Shown piece by piece: positions 47,506 to 59,437 of a stretch of DNA of 64,000 bases. Numbering within the stretch: position 1 is the stretch's first letter; the number at the start of each line of letters is the position of its first letter. The translations under genes and the position numbers were made by a program. The notes beneath the pieces were generated by a model, which searched no databases, was not told where the DNA came from, and saw nothing but the letters and a program-made list of their open reading frames with translations. The stretch is from Amyloporia xantha (lineage: Eukaryota > Basidiomycota > Agaricomycetes > Polyporales > Adustoporiaceae): contig JAYKKR010000043.1 in NCBI GenBank assembly GCA_036971615.1, positions 1 to 64,000 of the forward strand. Direction: 5' to 3'.

Positions 47506-48278
47506 GAGGTCCCGAGACGATCGTTCCAAAGGACAGCAGGCACAAGGTTCCGTGGACGCGCCTCCTGAGACGCGCGCGATAGTTGTAGGGTCTTCGATGA
47601 AATAGAAAAGGAAAAATGGCTGGCACAAAAGCTTGTGAGTTTCAGAGCACTGGCGGGCGTGCAGAAATATTGCGAAAGTGGCCTGACCACGGGTGAGCGT
47701 GTGCGAGCCCCTCCGTAGTTGCGCAATATCAACCTAAAAGACTGCTGCTCTGAGATGTCTTAATTGCCTGTCAAAATGCAGGCAGGGGTCATGGTTGTAA
47801 GGTCGACCTGGGCAGTCGCCGCCGCCGCCGCCTGCCTGCAACTAGAAGTCTCACGCCACAGACGCGTCTCGCCTACACCGTGCCGACCGCCATCTCGTCT
47901 GACACTACAGGCAGCAGAAATATTCTTGAAGAAAAGATACCAGCTATGACTGTCTGGCATCTGTATCAAATTTCCGGGGGAATGAATGACACTGATGCGC
48001 GTTTCACCTAGGATCTCACATACTGTTATTTGCACATGACGCGCCACGACCTCGAGATTCTGGACACTATCGGCACTGCAGACTATCTGAAGGGCGAGCT
48101 CTCTGATGACGGTGCGCATGACCATGTGAAGGCCCTTCTGTCTCTAACTAGGAACGGCAGATGTGGATGTTCCGTCCCATATGGTACCTCCCAATCCCGA
48201 GGATTCAGACGGTATGTTTCTCCGCCATCAGAATAACAGACTACTTAGACGTACGTTGGAACAGTTCTCCCTTCTCAG
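47506..48278. other. Interval between TFIIIC gene and acidic orphan
   Basis: It contains the TFIIIC promoter and probably 5' exons of the plus-strand orphan. A possible exon at about 48157-48211 ends at a GTATGT donor whose phase fits the exon beginning at 48279. Overlapping frames on both strands leave the model unresolved. Confidence 0.35.
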
Positions 48279-48680
48279 GTCCACCCGTCATATCCTTATG
48301 GCAATCCGCTGAACATCAAACATCCCGCCGCTAGGCCGCGGCGGCCTTACGATCCATCATCCCGCGCTCTATTCGAAGATATGGGCTACTCGGGAGGTGG
48401 TGTCAACGGCTCGTTGCGCTGGAAAGATCTTGCCCTCGATACATTATTTCCGGTGGACGAGGCACGAGAAGAAGCCGAGAAAGCAGCACAAGCACGCAAG
48501 ATGGCTAGCGGGGCGAGCACTAACCATCCACCCCCATCGGCTGCACCGGCTCTGGGGGCACAAATGGCGGACGAGGAGGAAGATGAAGAAGAGAATGACG
48601 AAAATGAAAATGAAGACAACGATGACGAAGACAACGACGAGAACCAAGACGAGTCCAGCGTCGAGGACGATGAGACGTAG
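48279..48680 (+). CDS. Acidic-tailed protein of unknown function (3' exon)
   Basis: I do not recognise this protein. The final exon starts after a CAG acceptor at 48278 with VHPSYPYGNPLNIKHPAARP, RRPYDPSSRALFEDMGYSGG and LRWKDLALDTLFPVDEAREE, and ends in about 35 residues that are almost all Glu, Asp and Asn, with TAG at 48678-48680. The folded-looking part is too ordered in composition to be chance. Exons 5' of it are uncertain. The acidic tail resembles those of histone chaperones or Pol III subunit Rpc31, but the Rpc31 C-terminal signature is absent. It is convergent with RRP4, 69 bp away. Confidence 0.55.
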   Translation, partial: VHPSYPYGNPLNIKHPAARPRRPYDPSSRALFEDMGYSGGGVNGSLRWKDLALDTLFPVDEAREEAEKAAQARKMASGASTNHPPPSAAPALGAQMADEEEDEEENDENENEDNDDEDNDENQDESSVEDDET

Positions 48681-48749
48681 AGTTATACACACCACCAGAT
48701 TGGTCGGCCTGGAGACCCGCACGCAGACGCTGAATATGTGCATTACATC

Positions 48750-50037
48750 TCAATTCCGCGCAGTGACCGTAGCTACTAAGGCGTCACCGACGTCTTCTTG
48801 TAACAGATCTCTGACATCTCCTTCCTGTTCTACCGCCCATTCATATGCCTCAAGGAGTAAACTGTCCGTCAAGGGAATAAAATGTGCGCCGAGAACTCGG
48901 ATGATGTTGCTGACGCGTGATATTGCAATACGCGTCGCGTCGTCGATATCCTAGAATTCGTTATGAGCGACCAACCATAGACAGTTCGATTTGTCAGAAC
49001 CACTCACGTCATTCCTATTGGAATAGACAGCTTCGGCGTCGAAAGCCTCCTCGCCTTCCTGCTGGTTTTGACTTGTGTGCTTGCTCACCCAAATGTAGCC
49101 ATTGAGTCCGAGTATCAGATCGACTCCGCAGGGCAGTGAGAGAAAGTGAGATTTGAGACGCCGAATTAGGGCCGGTGGAACTGTAACCAACTGTCCATTA
49201 CGCAGCTGACGTGATGGCGGTCAATCAAAGGTCAGACTGAATAAAACATTCGTGAGAATAAGCATACTTTGCCATATCTCAATGATCGGGTATGCAGCGA
49301 CATTGCACCGTCGGCGAAGAAGGCCTGGACTTCGGCAACCAGTAGATCCCCTTCTTCAAAAAAGGTGCGCATTTGCAATTCATCGCTCTCCAGTTTTCTG
49401 CGCTGGAAGGAGGTCACTTATGCTCATGGATAGCTAAGACAAAGCGACAACTCGCCTGAACACCCCCGGGCAAATTCACCGAAGATAACATCAAGACTGC
49501 ATCTTGCCTTGAGTTAGCGTCAACTTTCCATCTGCGCGGCTGGACCTTGAGTGAGAAAATAGCTGTTAAGTGCATGCGTTGCGTCACGAACGGCTAGCTC
49601 ACCTCCGTGATCCTGCCTACCACAAGGTCACCTACTTCTGGGTTATACCTGTCTGGCATATCAGGCGCGTGGTACGTACAATTGGCGAGCGGCCTGCGTA
49701 CCTGGTCCGGACAGCGCGTACAGTGACTAACTTATTCACGCGCTCTATGGTTCCCGCAACTGAGGCAATGACTTCCTCATCATCTACGTAAGTTCCGTGT
49801 CCGCTGACTCATAACTTTGTTTGAGATTCGTACCAGAGGGGAAGCTAACAATTCTCACCGCATGAAGGCTTGTGAAGATGTGAGCGGCTCGCCCGGACAA
49901 GTCAGTCTGTGGGTGCCATTGTCAAAAACATCATCCTCAATGTCCATCTCTACATCGTCAACATCTTCCAGATATGGCGGGGCAGCGTGATACGATTCAT
50001 TCTGTGGTGAGACTGGAAATGAAGAGAATGCTATCAT
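48750..50037 (-). CDS. RRP4: Exosome complex component RRP4
   Basis: Cap subunit of the RNA exosome (3'-5' RNA processing and decay, nucleus and cytoplasm). The gene has several introns. From ATG 50037: [15 protein letters not shown], an acidic segment, then [18 protein letters not shown] spliced to [20 protein letters not shown], the conserved N-terminal domain. The S1 domain follows ([72 protein letters not shown]). The KH-type domain reads [20 protein letters not shown] and [17 protein letters not shown]. The C-terminal helix reads [16 protein letters not shown] and ends VTARN with TGA at 48750-48752. The full family order is present. Confidence 0.93.
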
Positions 50038-51206
50038 GCTGAACGGCAACTGGAATCGGGGGACCGGCGGCTACTGAACTGCGTAGAGCGATCGACGTGC
50101 CGGCGGTAGCCGGGCGGACTTTGAAAGAGGCTTCGAAGTCATGCGCCTCCTCGAGCCATGACAGGGCCCGGGTGCGGATGCGTCAACACTACTTCGCCTT
50201 GTCCCATTCTCTTGAGTTTTCCACATGCGTCTTACGCGCATACTATCCTGTTAAGAATGAAGAATTCTTCTTGTAAATGCCGCCATACTCTATTAGAATT
50301 TCTAGCGGTCCGCTCCATGGGTCTGCCTTTTCTGTTCCTAGTCTCGGAGGCCAGGTACAATCCCCTTGTTAGTCAGGTAGGTTCTTCTTGAAATCAGGGC
50401 CTCGGCCCTACTACAGTTGAGATCTCGATGGATCTATGATGTGACCTTAAAGTTGTCCACATGGGCGTATACCGCGAAACGCTGAAATGCTCTGATTCTG
50501 CGTGACAAGCTCCGATTAGCTAGCTGCGAAGCATCCCCGAGATTGCGTGTCCGTATGTACATCCCAAATTTACTCATTGTCTTCTTTGAGAACATGGTCT
50601 GCTTTAGTCTGTCCCGCTGGCGCGCTAGCATTACGAGTTCAACGGCATCGCTCTGCTTCGTTGTTCAGAATCATGCGGTCGCGTCAGCAGGCCCTGTTCC
50701 GTCTGTCTACTCCACAAGACAACATCCTGGCATATGTCTCAGCTAGCGTTTGGACAGCATTAGTGCCTCACTTTGAAGCGCTCAATGTGTTAAGACGCTC
50801 AGCTGCCTGAAGGCTGAAAGCTTTCATCGGTCCACGACGCATCATTTTCCACTCTACCAGCGCTTTCGAAGTATTGATTCGAGCTCCATAAACATATGAA
50901 AGATTCACTGCGACCGGACAATCTCGCCTAGATAACAGTCGCCGGAACCGAAGAATGGTATCGATGAACATCAGAAGAATACACTTTCGGGTCCTAAATG
51001 CGTAAAATAATTCCGCTCGAGTGGCGGTTTTCATATACTAAGTCAAAAGGTGCAAAGTACATCGTAAGTCCATAGCTGAGAAGTCCGAAATATTGTTTCA
51101 AGGGATATGACCGTGGGGACCGTACGGCTAATACGTCTCCTCTGTCAAATTTGACGTCGCATGAGGCTTGAATGCCGGTGTGATATCACGAAGAGACTTA
51201 CTTTGA
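50038..51206. other. Interval between RRP4 and MYND gene
   Basis: 1.2 kb with scattered frames of 60-90 codons on both strands (for example 50768-51034 minus). None has motifs or phase-compatible neighbours that I could confirm. It should hold the RRP4 promoter and the MYND 3' UTR. Confidence 0.35.
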
Positions 51207-51943
51207 TTACTTGTAAGCGAGGAAGTAAGCGGAGAGCGCGGGCAAATCATTGGCTCCGGCATCAGAATATCCCTGTCTCCGCGAACCATTGAATTTCAAC
51301 ACGATCACGGTACCGCACCAAGGTTTGGCTGCAGCACCGGACGTGATGCGATGAATCGCACGATTGATGGGGGAGCCTCTTTGCAGAGCCTTGGGGCAGT
51401 ACCAAATATGCAGTGGGAATCGAAGTGGTTCGCCGTTCAAACCTTGTGTAAGGATGATTGTGTTTGGGACACCTTCTTTGAAGTAACCTTCCACCAGCGG
51501 CAACGGACAAATGCCCTGGGAAACAGTACCTTGTGGGCGGCACTGAACCGAAATCAGTCGAGAGCGATCTGGAGGCAAAATTTGAGTTAGTGATTAGGCG
51601 CGGACAGGCTCAGATCATGACATAAGTAGGTGTACCTTCTTCCGGTGCAAACAAGATAGCGGTTACCGTGACCAGCTGCTGCTGGGCCGGAGGTGGCGTG
51701 GCGATCATATTAGGCTGCTGTGCCGTATTAGCAGGCTTGCACTCTTTCCGATGACGCGGCCAGTCCTGCATCGTCGTGACGGGGTGGCGTCAGGCCTAAT
51801 TCCGTAAAAAGTATATGACTAGCACTTACGCTCTGTAGATGTTCCGGTGAGCAGTACCAGGCTTTTTCGCATCGACTGCACCACGTCGTCGTTGTTTGGC
51901 GGCATACGGTGCAGGGATGTTGAATGAGTTGTGCTGCGCTCAT
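51207..51943 (-). CDS. MYND zinc finger protein
   Basis: Small protein with an N-terminal MYND finger, a protein-protein interaction domain; many Agaricomycete paralogues exist and their roles are unknown. From ATG 51943 the finger reads HPCTVCRQTTTTWCSRCEKAWYC, then SPEHLQS spliced to DWPRHRKECKP. The sixth ligand position, normally Cys in YCSxxCQ, is His here (YCSPEHLQ). After a Gln/Pro linker comes a second domain: RSRLISVQCRPQGTVSQGIC, GEPLRFPLHIWYCP, KPWCGTVIVLKFNGSRRQGY, DLPALSAYFLAYK. That pattern recurs in mushroom MYND proteins. Two introns are supported. Confidence 0.83.
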
Positions 51944-52858
51944 GACGACTGTACGTGTGCAGTTAAAAGAGTGAAGTGGTATGTACGCACAGATGTGGTG
52001 GTGGGGTTGGATTCACGCTGAGTGCTCTTATATGAGTGTCCAAGGGCGGGAGATTCCGTGTGGACCGGACTTGTCAGAAAAAAGTCATGGACCGCATCAT
52101 GCAAATTTCATGGGCGGCAGATGAATGAGAATGCAATCGAGTGGGGACTCACAGGATGGCAAATCGGGAACCACAATGGATACAGAGTCGATGATACCTA
52201 AATTGTCCAGGCACCGCTTCAATTGTGCAAGAGGCCGTCAGTGGAACAACAATCCAGTAGATACCAGTTGGGATTAGTATGACACGCCCATCACACCGGT
52301 AACGAAGAGTCGTCTGTCTCACACCGTCGCTTGCCGCTGCACCCATCTGGTCCGCGCGACTAGTCAGCTTCCATCTAATTCCGACGGCTGATGAATATCT
52401 ACGTAGGAGTGGCATGCGGTCTCATCGCTCGTGTGTATACAGATACACGTCAAGTACACTCATCACGTATGTGCTGGGCCACTGGGAGCTGCTGCCACAA
52501 AATAAGCTCTGAGAGTCAAGCTATGGATATATGACACTGGGAATGCCTGACTCACGGCCGGACGGCGACGCTCGCAAAGAGAACAATCTACCAGGGTCCG
52601 ACACGGCGAGCAGTTTATAGATCATTGCGCACATTGGTCATCCCGTATAACAATCATCTCATAAATGTCAAGAGGTGCAACTCTGAAACATCATACCCAT
52701 TTAGTGATTGCGTGACCTATGTCACTACAATATCACCTAGTCACAGAGTGAAAAGTCACGCTATTTTCGGGCAATGACCGGCGATTACCGACCGTCACGG
52801 CCGCTGCAATTTCGATTCTCAACTCTCGCTTGCCATCCACTCATACGACATTCTCAAG
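51944..52858. promoter_or_regulatory. Divergent promoter interval MYND / Y14
   Basis: 915 bp lie between divergent starts. Small palindromes are present (GTGTAT...ATACAC at about 52430-52445). No gene is supported. Confidence 0.4.
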
Positions 52859-53618
52859 ATGTCCGACGATGAGATGAACATCGACGAAGGTAAGCATAAT
52901 CGCTTCCATCTCTGAGAACCTGCCAAGACTAAATCCTGGTCACTAGGCGGCGCTGGTGGTGTCGTAAGACGCAAAGGCAGGGGCTTCCAAAGCGCTGCCG
53001 GTGAGTGCTGACCATGGCGTATCGCATGTATGAACTAATGCGGTGAAATGTGCACCTTCTATGACAGGAGCAAATGAGAGCGCGGTGACATCCGAGCAGA
53101 CATTCGATAGGGTGGAGACCTCGCAGGCGTCGGAGACACGGGCAGCGCGTTGTGAGTTATATCTGCTCTGTACATGTGGGCACCAGCGTTTAAATTACTT
53201 ATCTCCTCACCTTCCCAGCGGTTGAGGGGTGGATTGTAATGGTGACAAATGTTCACGAAGAGGCCACGGAGGAAGATGTGACGGATAAGTTTGCTGAGTA
53301 TGGCGAGATTAAAAACCTACACCTTAACCTCGACAGGAGGACAGGATACGTGAAGGTGTGTCCTGAATTTCGGTGCCAATTCGATATATCCTCATGCACT
53401 TTGTGACTGTATGACAGGGCTATGCATTAGTGGAGTACGAAACGATGGCAGAGGCACAAGCTGCCATCGATGGCGCGTCTGGTACTCCCCTATTGGAGCA
53501 GAATTTGCAGTGTGACTACGCGTTCGTCAGGCCCCCGCCGTCTGGTCCGAGAGGAGGGAGAGGTCGCGGAGGTCGCGGACGCAGTGCCAGCCCGTCTCGT
53601 CGGCGAGAGCGAGACTAG
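52859..53618 (+). CDS. Y14: RNA-binding protein Y14 (RBM8A), exon junction complex
   Basis: Core exon-junction-complex protein that pairs with Mago and marks spliced mRNAs. Five exons: 52859-52889, 52947-53000, 53068-53151, 53219-53355 and 53418-53618, all in phase. The N-terminus [10 protein letters not shown] leads to a Gly-rich basic segment ([19 protein letters not shown]). The single RRM reads [40 protein letters not shown], then [19 protein letters not shown], with RNP2 as IVMVTNVH and RNP1 as GYALVEYE. The C-terminus is an RGG plus Arg/Ser tail ([20 protein letters not shown]). The size of 168 residues is right for Y14. Its presence fits the intron-rich genes around it. Confidence 0.94.
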
Positions 53619-53907
53619 ATACGCAGACAGTTGGCAGCGGTTTTTTGCTGTGGAATTTTCTTGTCGCTCTCGTTGAACCACGCTGTGTCTACTGGTCTGT
53701 GTTGCCTTTACTTCCATTATTAAATTTGTGTATGTATTGTATGTTCGCAAAGACGAAAACCTCGCTCAGTGTGCTCCGCGAGCGCCGCGTCGCGCTACTG
53801 TGTTTATGTAAACGACGCGTCTAAGCCTGAACTTCGCACGGTCGCCTCTCCTCCACTCTCATCTTGTTCGCCCGTCTGTGCTCCTTCAGACTGTAAAGTG
53901 TATCGAT

Positions 53908-54964
53908 ATGGCGCGAGCGGCGGTTGACTCTGATAGCGAGAGTGACAGAGGCGGGAGACACTCGAAGACGAGCGCTAGTGCTACGAAATCATCGAAGAAC
54001 AAAGAGCCTGCGATGGACGTTGACGAGGATGACGGTGGCTCTGACGGAGTTGAAGAGGAATACGAGATTGAGAAAATCTTGGATGCTAAACTTGGTACTT
54101 TCCCCAATGTATGTGGATATCATCTTCTCGGTTTATACTAGAGCTCTTAAGTCGGCTTTCATTGCAGGGTCGTATGGGCTATCTCGTCAAGTGGAAGGGA
54201 TACACCGAAGAGCATAACAGCTGGGTGGATGAGAAGGACGCGGGGTGATTTTCGGTTTGACTTCGAACAAGACCTCGTACTGACGCGTCCGCCTTGACAC
54301 AGAAATGCTCAAGTCCTTATCGACGAGTACTGGCAGCGGAACAAAAAGGACAAGAAGGCCGGTCGCAAGTCAACGGGGGCAGGTCCGAGAGTATCTAGCG
54401 TGAAAGCGCCAAGAGGTTCGACTGTGAGAGATGACAGCTCTGAAGTGGAGGAGATGCCTGCGAAGAAACGAGGGAGGCCACCTAAGGCCAAGTCTGCGAG
54501 AGGTTCCTCAGAGCAGCAGAAAGTGGAAGATGAGGAAGATGACAGACCAAGAGTGAAGAAGGCGAGAAAAAGCACAGGCAAAAAGGCCGCTTCTGAGTCC
54601 ATGGACGTAGATGAGAGTGGCCCGGAATCATACAAGGATATGAAGACTTGGATGTCTTCTGCCACTTGGGAGCACATCGTGGATACCATTGACACTGTCG
54701 AACGCACGTCGGATGATCGTCTCCTGGTCTACTTCACCTTGTAAGTGCTCTTTCTCTATCCTCTCTGATGTCACTTGTCGACAGCGTTTCCAGGAAGGGT
54801 GGAAGGGGACGTGCCAGAGAAGAAACTGCAGTGTGCAAAGAAAAGATGCCTCGGAAAGTACGTGTTGGTTTATCTTGTCTCCTTGATTGTTAACTTAATT
54901 CGTGTAGTTGCTTGAATTCTACGAGCAGAACTTGCGCTGGAGGGCCAGTGACGAGAACGACTAA
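53908..54964 (+). CDS. HP1: HP1-type heterochromatin protein (chromo plus chromoshadow)
   Basis: Reader of methylated histone H3 Lys9 that dimerises to build heterochromatin. Exons: 53908-54108, 54168-54244, 54303-54740, 54785-54857 and 54908-54964. The chromodomain reads EEEYEIEKILDAKLGTFPN, GRMGYLVKWKGYTEEHNSW, NAQVLIDEYW. The aromatic-cage positions Tyr (EEEYEIEK), Trp and Tyr (VKWKGY) are present. A long Lys/Arg and acidic hinge with an AT-hook-like KKRGRPPK follows. The chromoshadow domain reads WEHIVDTIDTVERTSDDRLL, VYFTF, VCKEKMPRK and LLEFYEQNLRWR. The hinge is about 115 residues, as expected for fungal Swi6/HP1. It follows Y14 in the same direction after 289 bp. Confidence 0.93.
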
Positions 54965-56029
54965 TATTGCTGATGCTGCTTCTTCTTACATCGTTGCCTG
55001 TTACAGTGTTGCTTTACCTGTCCCATTGTTATTTGTTTAATGCACTTTCCTTGTAGGTCACTGCAGCTGTTTTGCCAGAACTTGATTATGGCGCTACTGA
55101 TATGAATACTCCGGACACTTGCCGAACTGACAGTCACAGATCCGGAGTGACAAAAGAACTTTATATTATCAAGACTTGCTGCCACTTAGTGTCCTAATGA
55201 AGGTAAATCCTTTCGCAAGGGAGACAAATGTCACGCCAGTTGTGGGTCCAGGAAGTTATAGGAGCTCTTCTGACAGATCCGCGAATTTAGACAACGATCG
55301 CCGGGCGGCGGCCTGGATAGCGCTGGCGAGAGGTTGACGAGTTGCTGGATTGAGTATACTTTTTCATAGACAAGGCACCAGATTGACTCAGCCTTCCGGA
55401 GGTACTACGTTTTTCATGACGAATACCTCACGACCTCATCCTCATCGGTCATCACATATCAAGTCATCAAGGGTTATATGTGAGAGTTCTCCCGGTGGTG
55501 TGCATGCGCACAGGTACGCGGGGTGCAAACTTTGCGAATCGACCAAACAGGCTTTTCTAACAATTAGTCCATTTCACGGCGAGAAGCTTGTAGCATGACT
55601 GCCTCACAAGATAGCCATCTGCATATAAGCATATTCGTATAATTGTGCACAGCACCGATCAAATTTAAGAAATTGACGCTCTCTGGCGCTATGCGATAAT
55701 CAAGGCGGTTCTTATACAAAAAGCCCGGGAGGGATAATTGAAGCTTAAGCAAACTCTGTCTGACATTATCAGACACAATCATACATAGCTATCTGTCTGC
55801 GAGCTTAAGAATTCAGGACCAAAGATTGATGGGCATAGTGTATTAAGGCACTGCAAGCCTGGCATACGCCAAGGAACAACATGACCCGGAAAGATAATTC
55901 ATATGTCAGCATAGACCATCACGACCACCTGGTGCAAAAGGAAACAAATAACGGTTTGAAATAAGTGATAGAAAATAGGACTTCGTGCATGTAGAAGGAG
56001 TCATTACAATTCAAATAGGGAAATGCATG
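54965..56029. other. Intergenic, convergent
   Basis: 1.07 kb lies between the HP1 gene and the SHE10-like gene (convergent). Short frames only; no repeat is recognised. Confidence 0.4.
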
Positions 56030-58614
56030 TCAGAGCTCCTCATGAACCAAAGATGACTCCGTATAGCTGGAGTCGTCCTCCTCCGTAAGGCTGCGTACGG
56101 CGACTTCAGGATCCGAAGGCTGTTCTTTTGCCTGAGGAGCCGATGTAGCTTGTCCATCTTGCTCCACAAGGCGATTAAGCGCATCCATGACCTCCTCTTT
56201 GCTTCGGCCTATTACAACGGGCGGTACGCCGATGTCTGCAGGGGACTGGGTCTTTCCTTCATCTTCGATTGGGAGAATCGAGACAGACTCGTCATCCTGG
56301 GGCTCTGATTCGGTTTGCTGACCACCGTCGCCCAATACACGTTCGCCAGTGCGTTTGATGCGACGAAGGCGTGTTTCGAACCCTACCACAACGTCTTGCA
56401 CTTCTGCTTGTAGGTCGAGAATTTCGTCCAATACTGGGTTGAAGGGTGGTGAAGGATCGGACCCGTTCTGTATGGAGTTCGCGACATTGGTAAAATTGTC
56501 ACTGCCTGGAAGGAGCAACGCCAATGATGAGCATACGGTCAGGATCACGGTACAAACATCGCCTCGATTAAGATAGGCTGAAAAGCACACGCAATCGGCC
56601 GAGGAGCACAGTGCCGGTGAATGCACGGTCCATTCCTAGATTTACCCAGAAGATCTTCATAAGAGAATGTACTCACTCCTCAGTAAATCATGATATCGTT
56701 GCCAATCGTTGTAGGTGACATCGTCAAGATATGCGTAGTCCATTCCGATATCGGTCTGGGCCCTGTCAGCGATGTCCCTAACGGCGTCCGTGACCTTGCG
56801 AACCTGACAATTTAGAACGCTCTGTTAGTTGACAGTTCGAAGAAGTTGATGACTACAATACGAACTTCTGCCAATTCCTTGTCCAACACTGGCATGTACC
56901 AGCCGTTCACGACCGCCTCCGTCTGGCTTAATCGGTCCGCAAACTTCTCGTCCACCTTGTCAGTCACGCGCTCCCACATAGCGCGTTTCTCCTGTTCGGT
57001 CCTTCCTTCCTTGCTCAGAGTCTGCAGATACTTCTCCGCGCCGCGGAGGAATTTCTCCGCCTCCTCCACTAGACTCTCGATCTCCGCGCGAATTTCGGCC
57101 GACTCTTTTAATTCCGCGGCTGCAGCTTTCCTTAGTGTGACAAGCGCCTGACGGAGGGCTTTCTTGTTAAGCTCGATGGACTCGGCCAGATCTTGTTCCC
57201 ATTTGGTATGCCGGAACATTATATCTGCTCGTTTCTCCGCCATCTTCGCATCGCGTATGCGCTTTCGCTCGGCTTTTTCCTCCTCGGATTCACTCTTGAC
57301 AGGCGGATATGAAACTGAACCTGCCGTCGGAGCGCTGGGCTCCGATATCACTTCTTGGAGACCAAGTTCCGCGTAGAAGGCATCTAGGTCAATATCCGAG
57401 TCTTCGTCCTCTTGATAGAGCGAAGCGCTCGGAGAAGCAATTACCGGGGTGACTGAGGCGGCGACCTGATCTGTCACTGACGACATACCAGAAGACAAGG
57501 CAGATGACGCGTGCCTGGCGGAAGAGGCAATCGATTCTGGGGCATGTGATAGAGCTGCGGTTGCTGCGTCGCTCACAGAGAATGCAGACTGGAACAGGTG
57601 ATCAGTTACAGATGACACTATAGAAGAGCCTGACGACAAGGCCTCCGTTGCAGCTTCTGATGCCACTGTGCCAAATGAGGGCGTAAGTGATACCGAAGGT
57701 AGAGCGGCCTCTTCATAGGATGAAGCGCTAGACGCTGCTGACGACAGAGTCACTGATGCCGCATCAAGGATGGAGGCCGTGTCGTGAGCAACAGTCGGGA
57801 TACTGGACGCCAGGGATGCGACTTGTTCGGCAGCATCGTTGGAGAACGACGTGGGAGACGTTGACCGGACGGTGGAGAGGTGTGAAGTTGATTCAGATAA
57901 AACATCCGGGACAACCGGAACATCGGTGTTATCACCCGCATCGGAAGGCAATAAGGAATCCAGCGACTGGGTCTGCGCGTGTATCAACGACGATACAACA
58001 GACGCTGCTCCTTCAGAGGCCTTGGAGATGTGCGAAGTGATGGAGTCCCGCATTTCCGCAGCAGCCGGTGCTCTTGGCCCCCCGCTGCTCAGCTCTTTCA
58101 CGCGTTCCCAGAGCATTTGTACATGGGGGTCAACGAACTGCCGTCTCTTCTCCGCGAGGAAAACGATCAGCCGCGCCAGGAGCACTTTCATCTTTTCCCC
58201 AACAGGACGTGCATATGGCGCAGCGCGTCGGTATCCATCGTATGTTTTGTGGGCCGCAAGGACGACGTATGGACGGGATTTTTGCTGCCACCGAGAGAGG
58301 GTACCCGTCGCTTTCTCGACATAGGGACTTACCTGACGCACGTACGAGCCAACCCGCCGCTCGTACTCGTGCGTAATACGCGCACGATAAGGTGCAACTT
58401 GTGCGTCAAGTCGTTGAAATTGTGGGACTGCATACCGCTTCCAAAGCGGGACGGCTAGCTTGTTCCACTGAGGGATCACGCGCGCGTTCCATTCATGGAG
58501 CGTGCGCTGAACAATAGGTTTCGCAGTGGCAACCGCCCGGTCCTTATATGGTTTTGCTTTTTGGATATAGGGTGCAACGGAGGGATGTCCCAACGCAAGT
58601 CGTACAGGCGGCAT
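56030..58614 (-). CDS. SHE10/OSW7-like secretory protein
   Basis: Large coiled-coil-rich protein most like the fungal She10/Osw7 group; family assignment is moderate. The main exon (56812-58614) starts with repeated aromatic/Pro segments (YIQKAKPYKDRAVATAKPIV, VAPYRARITHEYERRVGSYV, RAAPYARPVGEKMKVLL). A long Ser/Ala-rich linker follows, then coiled coil (LRKAAAAELKESAEIRAEIE) and VVNGWYMPVLDKELAE. Splicing leads to VRKVTDAVRDIADRAQTD and YAYLDDVTYNDWQRYHDLLR, then an acidic tail with the stop at 56030. The frame stays open upstream of the ATG at 58614 and encodes a signal-like helix (FFDFLSRIFILWFTIYSLSV, about 58680-58755) followed by CPQDTQLKSPVCRGL, so the true start lies further upstream beyond an unplaced intron. 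Confidence 0.65.
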
Positions 58615-58769
58615 GACATAAGGGTCTATAACCAGTCGGCGGTACTCCGAGAGACCGCGGCAGACAGGAGATTTAAGCTGCGTGTCTTGAGGGCATACGG
58701 ATAGCGAATAGATAGTAAACCAGAGGATGAAAATGCGGGAAAGGAAGTCAAAGAATGTAGAACCTCCAG

Positions 58770-59161
58770 AGGAAGATTTCTGGTATCTTCGGTCAGACGA
58801 CTTATCAACGGCAAGATAGACCTGAATCCTACCTTCCCTCCTTTCTTCTGTTTTGATTTTGACTTGATTTTGGACGATTTCTTCTTGGGTGGATAATGAT
58901 TCTGTTTAATTTAGATGACGTTCAGTACCTGTACGCAACATGCACTTGATGAGTAGTGTGAAAGTGCAGTGAACATCACTGGATTGTGTCGGAGCCGCAC
59001 GTGTATCGGCCATTGGCCATATGCACATAGACTTCAATATATTTGAATGTCCAATGTTATGAAACGTGAGACTCTTCCGCTCGTGTGACTAGCTTTATTC
59101 ACAATAGCATAATTCATCCGGAGGTCATTTCAAGATCAACAGGTGAGCCATAGCTGGGTAA
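58770..59161. other. 5' region of SHE10-like gene
   Basis: It probably includes the unplaced first exon, 5' UTR and promoter of the SHE10-like gene. A Lys/Ser-rich frame near 58830-58895 is a candidate but has no clear ATG in phase. Confidence 0.35.
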
Positions 59162-59437
59162 TTAACAATACGAGAACAATCTCTCCCAGAAGCAGCCTGC
59201 TTTGTGCCAGGACAAAATGGATGTTCGTATGCTCACCGTATCTTGCTCCGCCGCAGGCTGGTCGCCATGTTTGACTTCTGACTCCCCTTCAGTAGTACCA
59301 TCCGAAAGGGGGCCTGGTGCGTCTATAGTATCAGACAGGTCTGAAGGAGCTTTACCCCTCACTCGAGGAAGTTGCTGTGTCGAATGTGTGCGCGACGACG
59401 GCATAGGAGGCACAGGTGCCCGTTTGGTGACGACCAT
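59162..59437 (-). CDS. Small hypothetical protein, uncertain model
   Basis: From ATG 59437 an open frame reads MVVTKRAPVPPMPSSRTHS and a polar Ser/Gly/Glu-rich stretch to EQDTV. A GTGAGC donor follows at once, and about 45 bp later a different frame encodes a strongly hydrophobic helix (LLLGEIVLVLLITQLWL) ending LTC and TGA at 59136-59138. A tail-anchored membrane protein is therefore possible, but the phases do not join with the obvious splice sites. TATATAG lies 6-12 bp before the ATG, too close to serve as a TATA box. The low confidence reflects this. Confidence 0.3.
   Translation of the reverse strand: MVVTKRAPVPPMPSSRTHSTQQLPRVRGKAPSDLSDTIDAPGPLSDGTTEGESEVKHGDQPAAEQDTVSIRTSILSWHKAGCFWERLFSYC

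Noticed and set aside
52859..54964. Functional cluster of Y14, HP1, RRP4, TFIIIC90, RED and SPT20
   Set aside because: These are all housekeeping nuclear genes spread over the window with unrelated genes between them. Nothing shows co-regulation or cluster structure beyond chance.
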